Assembly: GCA_029531795.1 (NCBI GenBank)
Contig: JAPEIS010000009.1
Location: forward strand, 496,001 to 560,000
DNA from: Sclerotinia nivalis
Taxonomy: Eukaryota > Ascomycota > Leotiomycetes > Helotiales > Sclerotiniaceae
Reading direction: 5' to 3'
DNA length: 64,000 nucleotides
In this document: piece after piece, positions 48,899 through 59,234 of the stretch
Layout: each line of letters starts with the position of its first letter
Numbering within the stretch: the first letter of the stretch is position 1
The notes under the pieces: generated by a model
Seen by the model: the letters and a program-made list of their open reading frames with translations, nothing else
What the model was told of the DNA's origin: nothing
Databases searched by the model: none
Program-made: the position numbers and the translations under genes

Positions 48899-49630
48899 GG
48901 TGTGTAATAAAGAAGGGGTTCTAATTATGGGTTATGCAAACATCGGCCGGCGTTCTTATTTAATGTGATGTATCGTACGTATCATCAAGCATGGAGATTG
49001 AGTCAATGAATAAACAAAATTTACAATTATATTGTATGAGAAATGAAATTCAATGCATGTAAATGGTCCCTGAAATGTTTTGGGGCCCATTAAAGTTAAA
49101 GTTATTTCTTTTACGTATTTGAAAGCTTCCAATTGTCATGATTTCTAATATCCAAATCCTTATTGGAAAACGACGATGATTTATAGTACCAGAATTACTG
49201 TATAATATTTGCATTCTGGCTGAATATTTATGATAATAAAGAATTGTATATAGCAGCAATACTATGCCTATCTAGGTAGGTAGGTATAATTCATCCTTTA
49301 TTCAGCCTCTTGAATAAGGCTAGTAATCTTATCAATATCAATTTAGTTTAAATACTTCATGAAAGCTTCAAATACTACCTACCTATCAAACAATTGATAT
49401 TATCAATCATTGTAAATTTATAATGACCATATATCGCAGTGAATTTCCCAGAGCATGATCTAGAACTATGCAGGTATAGCTTTCTCTGAGGTAGTCTAAC
49501 AATCGGCTCGCACCAACACATCAAACCTTCGGACATCCTGCACCTCAATCCATAAAAAGCAAACAATCACCTCCAACGATTTTCAGCCCTGCATCAATCA
49601 CATCTACACTAAAAACAAACGATAATTAAA
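48899..49630. other. Intergenic region PCK1-TCO89
   Basis: AT-rich tail of PCK1 and promoter of TCO89; TAGG repeats near 49273-49286. No gene seen. Confidence 0.5.
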
Positions 49631-51493
49631 ATGCCCCCTCCAGCTTCTTCGGATAATGCCCCCCAATCGCAATCACAACAACAATCCCAATCGCAATCAC
49701 AATCACGGCCCAATCTGGCGGCCCGTCACCGATCTACATCCTCGATCACTAGCCACCAAACTGATAGTCCAGCGGGTACGCCTCCAACTACAGGTACGAC
49801 TGCTACACAACATAAAGAACACAAAGCGAAAGGCGAACGAAAACACGTAGTTGGCAAATACGGGCGTGTGAGCAGTAATAAGGCGCTGCATAAATTATCA
49901 CGCCAAACGAGTACTCACAACAACAACCATCATAACCATACTACAAGTAACGACAATCTCAAGCACTTTGAAGCTCCTTGGGATCGACCACATAATTCTA
50001 GCACGAATCTCAATCGTCAAAAGAATCATTCGCAGACGGCTTTGAAACGCAATCGCAGCTCGGCAGATGTACAGCACAGTCCGGGATCGACGAGAAGACC
50101 TAAGAGTTCGGATGGTAAAAAGAGACCAAATAGTGTACATTTCGAGTTGGGTATAGGTACGCCGGGAAAAGCAGAGGTCGAAGAGGATAACGAAGAGGGC
50201 TGGGAAGAAGCAAGCTCGAATGCGAGTCCAGCTTTAAGTCGCAGTGCAAATACATCTGGCAAACAATCCGCTGTGAATTCCGCCGTCAGTTCACGACATC
50301 ATTCTCCTCTTTCATCGCCGAAATTGAAAAAAACATTTGCAAGGGATTCTGTAAGAGATTTTGCGAAGGAAAGTTCGGTTGAGAATTTTGATGGGAATGG
50401 TAATGTGAAGACAAATACTACGAAGGATAGGGATAGTGATTCTAGCGCAGACGCAAAAGTTATCACGGAAAAATTACTCCAACGAACACCATCGCATCTG
50501 GCCTCAGAAACAAGAATGAGTATGGCGACTGCTAAACCGACGCCGAAGGTGGCTCATACACCGTCTAGTAGTATGGACCGAGCTTCAAGTATGGTGAAGA
50601 GTATGGGTGCGAGTACTGCTTCCGGAAATCAGGAATTAATATCGAGATTTGTAGGGGATGCTGGGACGCCTGGTGAAAATAGCCCCAAGTTTCCTCCGCC
50701 GGATCATGGTAGAGAGTCTAGGACGAGTGCTGTGGATAGGGGTGGGGCGGAAAAGAATGCGAATGGCGGTAATGGAGAAATGGCAAGAGCGAAATCGATG
50801 GGAAGTTTAACGAGGCATGATGTTGATGATGAAGAGGAATCAGCTTTATTACCTAGGAGTCGGAAGGGTTCTACAAGTGGAAATAGTGGACCGCCTAATG
50901 CGTATAATTCGCGCACGCAGCAGAAATTATGGCTTCAACGAGCATCGTCAAATATCGAACCGCAGAGAGAGGGATTGGGTGCATTGTCGTTATTGAATGG
51001 AGGTATGGGAATGGGTAATCATGGCGGGGGAAGCAGTATGGGATTTGGCCCTGGGATGGGATTGGGTATGGGTGGTGGTATGGGTGGTTATCCAATGGGT
51101 GGAGATGGAAAAGGAGACCCAAGAATTAAAGTACAGCTTGAGAGGACGGGACTAGAATACTTGGTTGTAAGACGTCATCAGGATCCCGTTGGACGCGGTG
51201 TCAAGAGATTAGAAAAAATGGGGGTGCTTGGCCATGGGGGAAAGAATATTCATGGAAATGGACATGCACATAGTAAGAGTGCGAGTGCGAATGTGAGTCG
51301 AGCGGGTAGTTTGAGGGAGAGAAATGGAAATGCGAGGAAGGGAGTAAGACAAAGTTTTGAAGGGGAGGATAGAGAGAGAGGTAGTGATACTGATAGGGAT
51401 GGAGGTGGTAGTGGATTGGATGAGGAGAATGTCGCGACTCTTTTGAGGAGTTTGTGGGAGAAAAGTTTTGAGGGGAGTGGGAGTGCTGATTAG
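49631..51493 (+). CDS. TCO89: TORC1 subunit Tco89-like protein
   Basis: Accessory subunit of TOR complex 1 at the vacuole in yeast, linked to nutrient and stress signalling. Single exon, 620 aa. The N-terminus is Ser/Gln-rich, with SQSQ repeats in residues 12-26. It is mostly disordered, with a His/Asn-rich patch near 95-107, many Ser/Thr-Pro sites and a Gly/Met-rich stretch near 456-492. Family-like segments are HVVGKYGRVSSNKALHKLSRQ near residue 71, EEESALLPRSR near 400, and RTQQKLWLQRASSNIEPQ near 425-445, which I recall as the Tco89 signature. Low-complexity content makes the call less secure than for the enzymes. It has good upstream context (AAAATG). Confidence 0.85.
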   Translation: MPPPASSDNAPQSQSQQQSQSQSQSRPNLAARHRSTSSITSHQTDSPAGTPPTTGTTATQHKEHKAKGERKHVVGKYGRVSSNKALHKLSRQTSTHNNNHHNHTTSNDNLKHFEAPWDRPHNSSTNLNRQKNHSQTALKRNRSSADVQHSPGSTRRPKSSDGKKRPNSVHFELGIGTPGKAEVEEDNEEGWEEASSNASPALSRSANTSGKQSAVNSAVSSRHHSPLSSPKLKKTFARDSVRDFAKESSVENFDGNGNVKTNTTKDRDSDSSADAKVITEKLLQRTPSHLASETRMSMATAKPTPKVAHTPSSSMDRASSMVKSMGASTASGNQELISRFVGDAGTPGENSPKFPPPDHGRESRTSAVDRGGAEKNANGGNGEMARAKSMGSLTRHDVDDEEESALLPRSRKGSTSGNSGPPNAYNSRTQQKLWLQRASSNIEPQREGLGALSLLNGGMGMGNHGGGSSMGFGPGMGLGMGGGMGGYPMGGDGKGDPRIKVQLERTGLEYLVVRRHQDPVGRGVKRLEKMGVLGHGGKNIHGNGHAHSKSASANVSRAGSLRERNGNARKGVRQSFEGEDRERGSDTDRDGGGSGLDEENVATLLRSLWEKSFEGSGSAD

Positions 51494-53104
51494 GGGTTTC
51501 TTAAATTCAATTATGCTTCATTGCGTTGCATTTTGGTCATGGTGGTTGGGAATGCATAGGATGGGGTTGGGGATACTGAAACATTAATAAAGGAATGGAG
51601 TTTTGGCCGCTTGTAGGGCGTGGATGTGATACGCCCCTTGAGATTGCTTGCTTGCTGGCTGGCTGGTGGGCTTTAGAATGAATGTTTACCTAGTTATCGT
51701 AATGATTTATTTGCTCGATTGCATACATATGAGATACATGTGACATATTTCTACATGTTGATGTGTCGGGTGTTGGGTGTCGGGAAGCATTTGTAGGTGG
51801 TGTATGCACAGTGTGATGAGATCATGAATTGTGAATGAGTTGGAGTTGATTGTTGGTTAGCTAGTCGTTGGTGGACAACTGTGGTTGATGGAGTTGATTG
51901 CATGTGATCTCATGTATCTATCTCATTGTTCTTAAGGTTGAGTGGAGGAGGGAGGAGTTAGGGGGGGAAAGGGTAAGGGGGTAGATTAAGAATAAGGACA
52001 AGATCACGGTTAAGGATAATGACAAGATCAAGGTAAGAGTACTGATCGATATTTTGAAGAAAAAAAAAGAAAAAGACCACAATGGGTATTATGAAGGTAA
52101 AGGTTATGTGATGGGCATACGAGTAGATACAATATACTAAAATAACGAAACAGGAATCATCAAGTTTATCTATATCAAAAATTAAAAAATCACACAAAAT
52201 CTACTAAACATATCTTCTGCTCACCCAGAAGTTTATAGATTTATAGAAAGAAAATTTTCGAGATACGGGAGAAGGCTCTGCAGGAGAAGGTTCTGCAGGA
52301 GAAGGCTCTGCAGGATATTATATGTTAGTGCTGGGAGTGATGTTCAGCGGTGGTTATGGTATGTGTATATTGGGTGATTTTGGTTTGTGAAGATATGGGG
52401 ATAGGATAGGGTTTGTGGGATGAGGGGGATGAGGGGAGGGAATCAAGGGAGAGGGGTCATTGGGGACTGTATGCTGGAATTTTGGGAGAGAGGAAGAGGG
52501 AATGAGGGTTTGGAAGAGCCAGTCACCGGGAGTTAAGGTTATACGTTGTAAATATGAGGGAATGTGGGATCACCGGGATTATTTTCAAGAGGTATTGAAG
52601 TCACCGGGTATAAACCTCATCGCATATGAAATTGAGAAGTAAAAGGGATGAAGCTCACCGGGCGATAAAATGTGAGGTTATTCTTGGAAAGATAAATAAT
52701 AGGCTTGCATTCATCTATGGATATATATGATTGAATCGATTTCGTTTCTATCATATCATGTCATCAGCTCGGTTGGTAAAGTCTAGGTGTAAGTATAAGT
52801 ATTGTATCTACACTTTTAATAGTTAGTAGCTCTCGATGCGTGGGATTGGGATGGGTTGGAATAGGGTTTGGGAATATGCTGATGATTTGAGAGTAACTTT
52901 AGATTTAGACTTCATGTATAGATATTTAATTACCATTCTAGTTTGCAACAATGGAGTGTGATGGATATAAAAATACATATACATGCAAAATATTCCATTC
53001 TATTTGGTATAATCTCCAAGCTCCTATGCTATGCAATCATACATCATCACCAAACTTTTAATACACCACATACTCATACCTTTATCCTCAATGCAAATTC
53101 AACC
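51494..53104. other. Convergent 3' region between TCO89 and BFR2
   Basis: 1.6 kb with no gene seen. It contains a 15-bp repeat at 52268-52312 and four TCACCGGG octamers at 52523-52662. An AT-rich stretch follows to the BFR2 stop. Confidence 0.5.
52268..52312. repeat. 15-bp tandem repeat, three copies
   Basis: Three units of GGAGAAGGCTCTGCA at 52268, 52283 and 52298; the middle unit has one C-to-T change. In frame it would read GEGSA repeats, but no start or long frame surrounds it. Confidence 0.9.
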
Positions 53105-55008
53105 TCAAGATCTAAACAACATCAAACCCTCCTCCTCCCTCAATGCTTCATCTTCACTAATATCCTCCTCATCTGCATTCTCTCCCAAATCCAACTTCCT
53201 GCCCAATAAAGTCGCAAAAAATCTATCTCTCGCGGTTTCTTCCCATGTATTTCTATCCTCTGGTGCCATGAAATTTTGTAATTTTTCATGAACTGTAAAT
53301 TTCATTTTTCTGCCCTTGCTAGCCTTAGTATCGACATTTTTCCTTGTCTTCGCCTCCTTCACGGCAGTCCATTGCAATGGTTTACCGGCTTCGCCAGCGG
53401 CTGCGGAAGAGGAATCAACCATTCTTTGATCGACCAATTCTTTGAGAAGTAATTGGTAGAAATCAGCATCGTCATAAATGTTAGGGTCGGTGGTGAGCTT
53501 CATCTGTTTTTGAACGGGAGCACAAGAGCGAGGGACCTTGGTGCGAGAAATGAGATGCTCGGAACTAGAGAGTGTATCTTGGAGAAGAGAAGTGATGGAT
53601 TGTTGGGGGGCATTGGGATTGAGTTTGCGAGAGATAGGTAGGGCGGTTGTAGTGCGGACTTTGCTAGACCATTTTTCGAGGACGGTTTGTCGAGTATCAA
53701 TGTTGGCAACCTCAGAGGCTTGCATACGCTCCCAAATAGCCGAAGAGGAGGTGGCGGAATCGATACCGCGCTTCCGTTTCTGTCCTGTTTTGGAGGTACT
53801 AGATGCCTTTGAGAGATCATGTCGAAGCCCATCAATTGTATTCCATAGCTTAATGGCGGCTTCTTCTGCGGCTTGGAAAGGATTCTCATCGCTATCCTCC
53901 TGATCCTTATCATTGGCCGCGGCCAATGAGTTCGTCGCTACCAAGGCCTTTTGGAGGCGTATACGGACATTGAGAAGGGAGTCGAATGCTTTGCGTTGTT
54001 GTTTCACGGCGTTACCCTTATCTGCATCTGCCTTTGCTGCTTGGGAAATCGTTGCGACAACCGTTTTCTGTTCCTCGCCCATGATCTTTCGCAATTCAGC
54101 ACGCCTCGCTTGCTCATCCTCATCATTTTCGTCGTCATCGGATTTCTCTTCTTCACTCTCTTCGTCACTGCTAATTTCCTCCTCACCACTCTGGTCGGGG
54201 TTTTCTGAATCTTCTTTGTCAAAATTTTCTTCGATGTCCTCCATGGCCTCGTGTTGAGCGTCGACGTCCAAGATATCTTCATCGGTCTCATCTGCCTCCT
54301 CATCCTCAACATCCTCCTCGTTATCATCATTTTCGTAATCGTCTTCCTCGTCAGATAATTCCACGCCCTCCTCCTCACCACTATCCGACATGAAATCAGC
54401 AGCAGTGGGTCTTTTCTTCACCCCATTGACATCCACGGGGTTTTTCGCTTCAGCAGGTTTCTTTGGCTTTCCACTTCCTCGGAAAACGAAATCCTTGAAC
54501 CTCTCCTCGTCACTCTCTCCCAAAGCCTCATCACTATCGACCTCCATATCATCAAGCTCTCCATCAAAATCCATTCCCTCGAATTTCTCTTCCTCATCAG
54601 CACTTCCGTATGTCGAGTTAGATTCATCCTCGTCATCGCCTTTCATCAATTGTTCGCGGCTGACTCGAGATCCGGCGTATTGAGGTCCAAGGGCAACTTC
54701 TTCTGGTTTTCGAAGCTTACTCTTTCTATAATATATGATCAACAAAAGTCCATCAACCGGGAGTGAAGAAAGTCCTTACCCAACTTGAACATAATGTTCT
54801 GTTCCTGCTAATCCATCATCACTCTCATCACCACTTTCCGAATCGCTCTCTTGCGCCGGCTTATCATCTTCCGGATCGAAATCTGCCAAAAGAAGCCCGG
54901 GTCAATAAAGATGAACCCACACTTATTACTCAAGTATGTAAACTTACCCTTAGGAAGAGGATCCTCCAATTCCTTAATCTGTTTTGCCAAATTCTTTGGT
55001 ATCGCCAT
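53105..55008 (-). CDS. BFR2: Bfr2/AATF (Che-1) ribosome biogenesis protein
   Basis: Nucleolar factor of the small-subunit processome. Exons 54948-55008, 54780-54882 and 53105-54725 give 594 aa. The start MAIPKNLAKQIKELEDPLPK leads into DFDPEDD, as in the family. A long acidic Asp/Glu/Ser region (about residues 80-250) follows KSKLRKPEEVALGPQY and SRVSREQL. The AATF core shows RKAFDSLLNVRIRLQKALVA, then VLEKWSSKVR. The C-terminal TRAUB domain has DPNIYDDADFYQLLLKELVDQR and KGRKMKFTVHEKLQNFM. The gene is head-to-head with IND1, with 165 bp between start codons. Confidence 0.95.
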
Positions 55009-55173
55009 ATTGTCTACTAATCTCTCGAACCTTGAGAATTTTGTGTTTTTCCGCAGAAGTTCAATCCAAAAAATTATTTTGGAGCTCCCCACGATCTTGG
55101 CGCGCTAGCGGGCGCATATCCGCTCAAAATGTATCGCAGCCTTGTTGGAGCCTCAATTCGACATTGAAACAAA
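55009..55173. promoter_or_regulatory. Short bidirectional promoter of BFR2 and IND1
   Basis: Only 165 bp separate the two outward-facing start codons, so core promoters and 5' UTRs must be compact or overlap. It has a GC-rich patch near 55099-55122. No named site was recognised. Confidence 0.65.
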
Positions 55174-56264
55174 ATGAAGCCACGATTATTTTCTACTCTG
55201 GGGAGGTTGCAACATGAGAATCCATTGGTATGTCAAGTTCGTTTGTAGTAAGGGATATTACATGAGAAATTGATTGTTGGCGCATATCAGGGATTACCAC
55301 GAACCGGCAGTATTCCGCGCATGCAGCGTGGATTGCCCGAAAGAAGAAAGATAAAAGATGTAAAAAAAGTTATTGCAGTTTCATCTGCGAAAGGAGGAGT
55401 TGGAAAATCGACGCTTTCGGGTACGAATTCCCGGTGATCTCATGTGAGCAAGTACTGATTGAACAATAGTCAATCTTGCACTTGCCTTTGCTCGTCGTGG
55501 TCTGCGAAGTGGTATATTAGATACAGATATCTTTGGTCCCTCGATACCCACATTACTCAATCTATCGGGGGAGCCCAGATTATCATCAAGTGCGTCTTTG
55601 GTCTAAATACAATAGTTGAGACACGTCTGATGTTTGGTCGGCAGACAATCAACTTATACCCCTCTCAAATTATGGCGTAAAATCTATGTCAATGGGTTAT
55701 CTAGTGGGTGATGCAGCGCCTGTTGTATGGCGTGGATTGATGGTCATGAAAGCATTACAGCAACTTTTACACGAGGTCGACTGGGGGGGATTGGATGTTT
55801 TGGTTCTCGATTTACCGCCAGGAACAGGAGATACTCAGTTGACTATAACGCAGCAAATTGTACTTGATGGTAAGTGCATTCTTCATGTCGGGTGAAGGTA
55901 CTGAGTATTTTCAGGAGCGGTAATTGTGTCGACGCCTCAAGATATAGCTCTCAAAGATGCCGTGAAAGGTATCAATATGTTTAAGAAGATTGATATTCCT
56001 ATTCTGGGAATGGTACAGAATATGTCACTATTCACATGCCCACACTGTCAAAACAGCACACATATTTTTGGGTCGCATTCGGGAGTCACGCATGCTTGTA
56101 AAGAGCATGGAATTGATTTTCTAGGGGATATACCATTACATGCGAGCATTTGCGATGATGCAGACAGGGGAAAACCGACCGTTGTAGCCGAGCCCGAAAG
56201 CGAAAGAGCAAAGGCGTTCATGTCAATCACAGAACTAGTGGGAAAGAAAATTGGCTTGTTTTAA
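55174..56264 (+). CDS. IND1: Ind1/NUBPL mitochondrial Fe-S P-loop NTPase
   Basis: Mitochondrial Mrp/NBP35-type P-loop protein that helps deliver Fe-S clusters to respiratory complex I. Exons 55174-55227, 55291-55420, 55470-55589, 55645-55869 and 55915-56264 give 292 aa. The short N-terminus ([16 protein letters not shown]) looks like a presequence. The deviant Walker [10 protein letters not shown] is followed by [15 protein letters not shown]. The family then shows [26 protein letters not shown] and [14 protein letters not shown]. The conserved CPHC pair that binds the cluster is present (TCPHC). The C-terminus is the usual FLGDIPLH then SITELVG. These features mark IND1 rather than cytosolic NBP35/CFD1. 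Confidence 0.93.
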
Positions 56265-56726
56265 CAGTATTTATTCAAATAGGGAATAACTACAGTCAAG
56301 GGCCAAGCAATGGGCAATAGCAATATCGCAACGCTAGAAAACTTGTGGGGAAAATGAAATAAAAAGGAGAGCAATGAGAAGAAGGAAGCAGCCAGCCATG
56401 TTGTCAAGTGCAGGGTTCTTCGTACCTGGAATGTTGGTTCAAGGTCAGGTCAAAACAGAAACCTCCAGAAGGTCGTGATGCTCAGTGTCCTATTCAAAAG
56501 CGATCTTTAGCATGTTTCATTGCGCATCAGGTAATAATACTGTTAGGAAATTATGTTCATTCGAGGAACAAGCATCCAAAATTCTAGCCCTCGTACGCAA
56601 AGCCCATGTTAGCCTCCATCAAATTGTCCGCGATGATGCAAGAAAAAAATTAGAAAGGGAAATCCCAGCCTGAACACCTATACTTGCAGAGAATTACCCC
56701 TTTCTCTCCCCACCCCTTTCTTGCCC
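56265..56726. other. Convergent 3' region between IND1 and SPF30
   Basis: About 460 bp. A short frame at 56485-56673 has no recognisable features. Likely 3' UTRs. Confidence 0.5.
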
Positions 56727-57718
56727 CTAAGCAAACCCTTCATCATCGCCATTCGTTTGATATATATGACGACTTCTTGTCGGATCTTTTCGCATATTTT
56801 GTCCCGACCCGGTAAATCCAACTACACAGTTAGTTAGAGAATGCGAATTTAAAAAGATTCAACGAAAATCCCTTACCTCTGCCATTTACGCCATCAGGTG
56901 TGCGAAACATACTGTCCTTCTTTCCTGCCTTGCCGAATTTCCCTTTCGCAGCAAAGTCCTGCCATTTCTTCTTACCGTCATCTAATTCTTTCTTTGCCTT
57001 GATCTTCTTTGGTACTTTGGCTGGTCTCGTGGGTCCGTCACTGACTTTACTTGGCTCGCGCTTAGATTGCTGCGCAAGCTCTGGGTCAATATCGGCGGCT
57101 GCTGAAATAACATTCGACGTCGATGGTGGTGTAGGAACCGAAGCTACGACTGGTGTACCATCAGCTTTACGCTTGTTTGGATTGACTATGGGTTTGATAT
57201 CCTTGGCCCGCAGAGTCTCTGTGGTATCATAGTTTTTGAACTTGACAATATAGACAGGAGATGTGGACGAGCCAGTTATAGATGTGATTCGGGCTGGATA
57301 AAACCCTTTGTCGCCTGAATGCCATTTTGCCAATACCATATCGTTGACTGAAAAGCTTGTGACAACTTCAGGCTCTTCTGCTGGAGGTGGCGCTGCTTTC
57401 TTGAAGGCAGGGTGGTTTTCTCGCGACCATTTTTCCTTGATTGGTGGTTCCGAGGATTTTATTGGTTGGGCTACAGGTGCTGGAGCTGGCTTTAGTTCTG
57501 CGATCGTGGATTCGGTGAGGGAAATGACTTCTTCGAGTTCAGCCTTTAGTGTCTGAAGCTCTACATTATCAGGATCTGCTTGAAGCCCCAACTGAACAGT
57601 TTCTAGCTATAACAATATCAGCAGTGTAAATACGCGACAAAATCAGAATGATAACTCGTGAGCTTACTTGCAGCTTATACTCCTTGATATCATTCTCTAA
57701 TCCCGCAAGTTCCGACAT
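56727..57718 (-). CDS. SPF30/SMNDC1-like Tudor splicing factor
   Basis: Spliceosome factor whose Tudor domain binds symmetric dimethyl-arginine on Sm proteins; human SMNDC1 promotes tri-snRNP joining. Exons 57668-57718, 56877-57606 and 56727-56821 give 291 aa. The coiled-coil N-terminus is MSELAGLENDIKEYKLQ, LETVQLGLQADPDN, LKAELEEVISL. The Tudor fold near residues 93-145 reads VNDMVLAKWHSGDKGFYPARI, then YIVKFKNYDTTETL. A Lys-rich stretch has KKKWQDFAAKGKFGK. The last exon has VGFTGSGQNMRKDPTRSRHIY, as in the family C-terminus. Very likely functional. It is head-to-head with another splicing factor gene. Confidence 0.92.
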
Positions 57719-58193
57719 GGTAGGTCTAGGTGTCTTTACTCGTGTATTGAAAAAGAGATCTACATGTATGTCTTCGTTGTGATGTAGAAAGTAAATGCTG
57801 CTTCTCAGAAAACAATAGGAGACAAAATTGTCGGAAAACGATACTAAGAAGGACGTGTGTTGGCGATGGAAACAATGAGACAAGTCTTGGGCAGCAATGG
57901 TGATAACCTTAATCTTGGAGTCACACGTGACACGCGACACGGTCTTACTAAGAGCCGATACCAGTTGCCATCTTGGGAATTCCTCATCTCGATCTTTTTC
58001 ACAACCAACCTCTCGAGTTTGCCAACCTACCTACATTCCAGAAATTGATTCGCACGTTAACTACCCAAGCCTAAGAAAAGGACCAGAACATCCGTGGCAT
58101 TACGCTAGTACATGCTAACCGACGGATATTTACAGTTTTCCACAACCCACACAGGTTCAATCATCAGGGAGCTAACCTCCTAAACAACAAAAG
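57719..58193. promoter_or_regulatory. Divergent promoter region of SPF30 and CWC16-like genes
   Basis: 475 bp between outward-facing starts. Small frames inside it (57857-58118) look non-coding. Confidence 0.5.
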
Positions 58194-59234
58194 ATGCAGG
58201 GCTTCAATATGGGACGTTATGTCCCTCCAGATCAGGAGGGACTGATGAGTGGAAACCAGTTGCATGGGAAGCACGCTTTGGGGGCTCGAGCGAATAAGAT
58301 TTCCCAGGGTATCTTAACAGTACGATTCGAGATGCCATATCCTATCTGGTGCACACACTGTCCGAAGCCTACACTAATAGGACAGGGAGTACGGTTCAAC
58401 GCAGAAAAAAAGAAAGCAGGCAACTATTTCTCCACCCCGGTCTATAGTTTTCGCATGAAACATATTACTTGTGGAGGTTGGATTGAGATACGGACGGATC
58501 CAAAGAATACAGCCTATGTGATCACTGAAGGGGCGAGAAAAAGAGACACCGGCGAGGATAAAGTCATGGAAGGGGATGTCAAGATTTTGTCCGAGGAGGA
58601 AAGGGAGAAGCTAAGAAACAATGCATTTGCATCTTTAGAGGGGAAAGTTGAGGAGAGAGAAAGGCTAGTAGGTAGCAAGAAACGACTGGAGGAATTACAA
58701 GATCTTTCCAACCAATGGGAAGACCCCTATGAAAGGAATAGAAAATTAAGGAACACTTTTCGAGAAGGGAGGAAGATGCGAGAAAAAGAGGCGGGCGTAG
58801 CATCCGCATTACAAGATAAAATGAGTTTAGGCCTTGACTTGTTGCCAGAACATGAGGAAGATGCACAGAAGGCTGGTTTCATTGAATTTGGGGATATTGA
58901 TTCTCATGCCAGTATCACTAAAGCAATCTCGAAGCCTCTATTCGAGAACGATAACCCATCTCCCAAAGCAGAGAGAAAGGGCCTAAAGCTCTCACGGAGA
59001 AAGCAGGCTGAGGCATTAGTAGCAAAACAACGTAATGATGCCGTGGCTAAGATAAGAGGTAATACCAGAGCTGCGATTGATCCGTTTCTCATCAACAACC
59101 AGCCAAACGGCGCCAAGAACACGCCAAAACCCTTGTTGGTCGGAGTCAAGAGGAAAAGATCTACCCCTGTTCTTGAGGACGCTCCATCGACAAGAAAAGT
59201 AGTTGGTTTGGTCGATTATGATTCCGATGATTGA
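58194..59234 (+). CDS. CWC16-family splicing factor, Saf4/CCDC130 (YJU2B) type
   Basis: Spliceosome-associated protein of the Yju2/Cwc16 family. Single exon, 346 aa. The start MQGFNMGRYVPPDQEG is the CCDC130/Saf4 signature rather than Yju2's own. Then come RFEMPYPIWCTHC, the RFNAEKKKAGNYFSTPVYSFRMKH block, HITCGGWIEIRTDPKN and VITEGARKRD. Zinc ligands appear as CTHC plus HITC; the first Cys of the second pair in animal CCDC130 is His here, which may be a fungal variant. The C-terminal half is charged and helical, and ends EDAPSTRKVVGLVDYDSDD. Its head-to-head partner is SPF30. Confidence 0.93.
   Translation: MQGFNMGRYVPPDQEGLMSGNQLHGKHALGARANKISQGILTVRFEMPYPIWCTHCPKPTLIGQGVRFNAEKKKAGNYFSTPVYSFRMKHITCGGWIEIRTDPKNTAYVITEGARKRDTGEDKVMEGDVKILSEEEREKLRNNAFASLEGKVEERERLVGSKKRLEELQDLSNQWEDPYERNRKLRNTFREGRKMREKEAGVASALQDKMSLGLDLLPEHEEDAQKAGFIEFGDIDSHASITKAISKPLFENDNPSPKAERKGLKLSRRKQAEALVAKQRNDAVAKIRGNTRAAIDPFLINNQPNGAKNTPKPLLVGVKRKRSTPVLEDAPSTRKVVGLVDYDSDD

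Noticed and set aside
52755..52830. D-arm-like AGCTCGGTTGGTAAAG on the + strand
   Set aside because: No B box and no cloverleaf fold follows.
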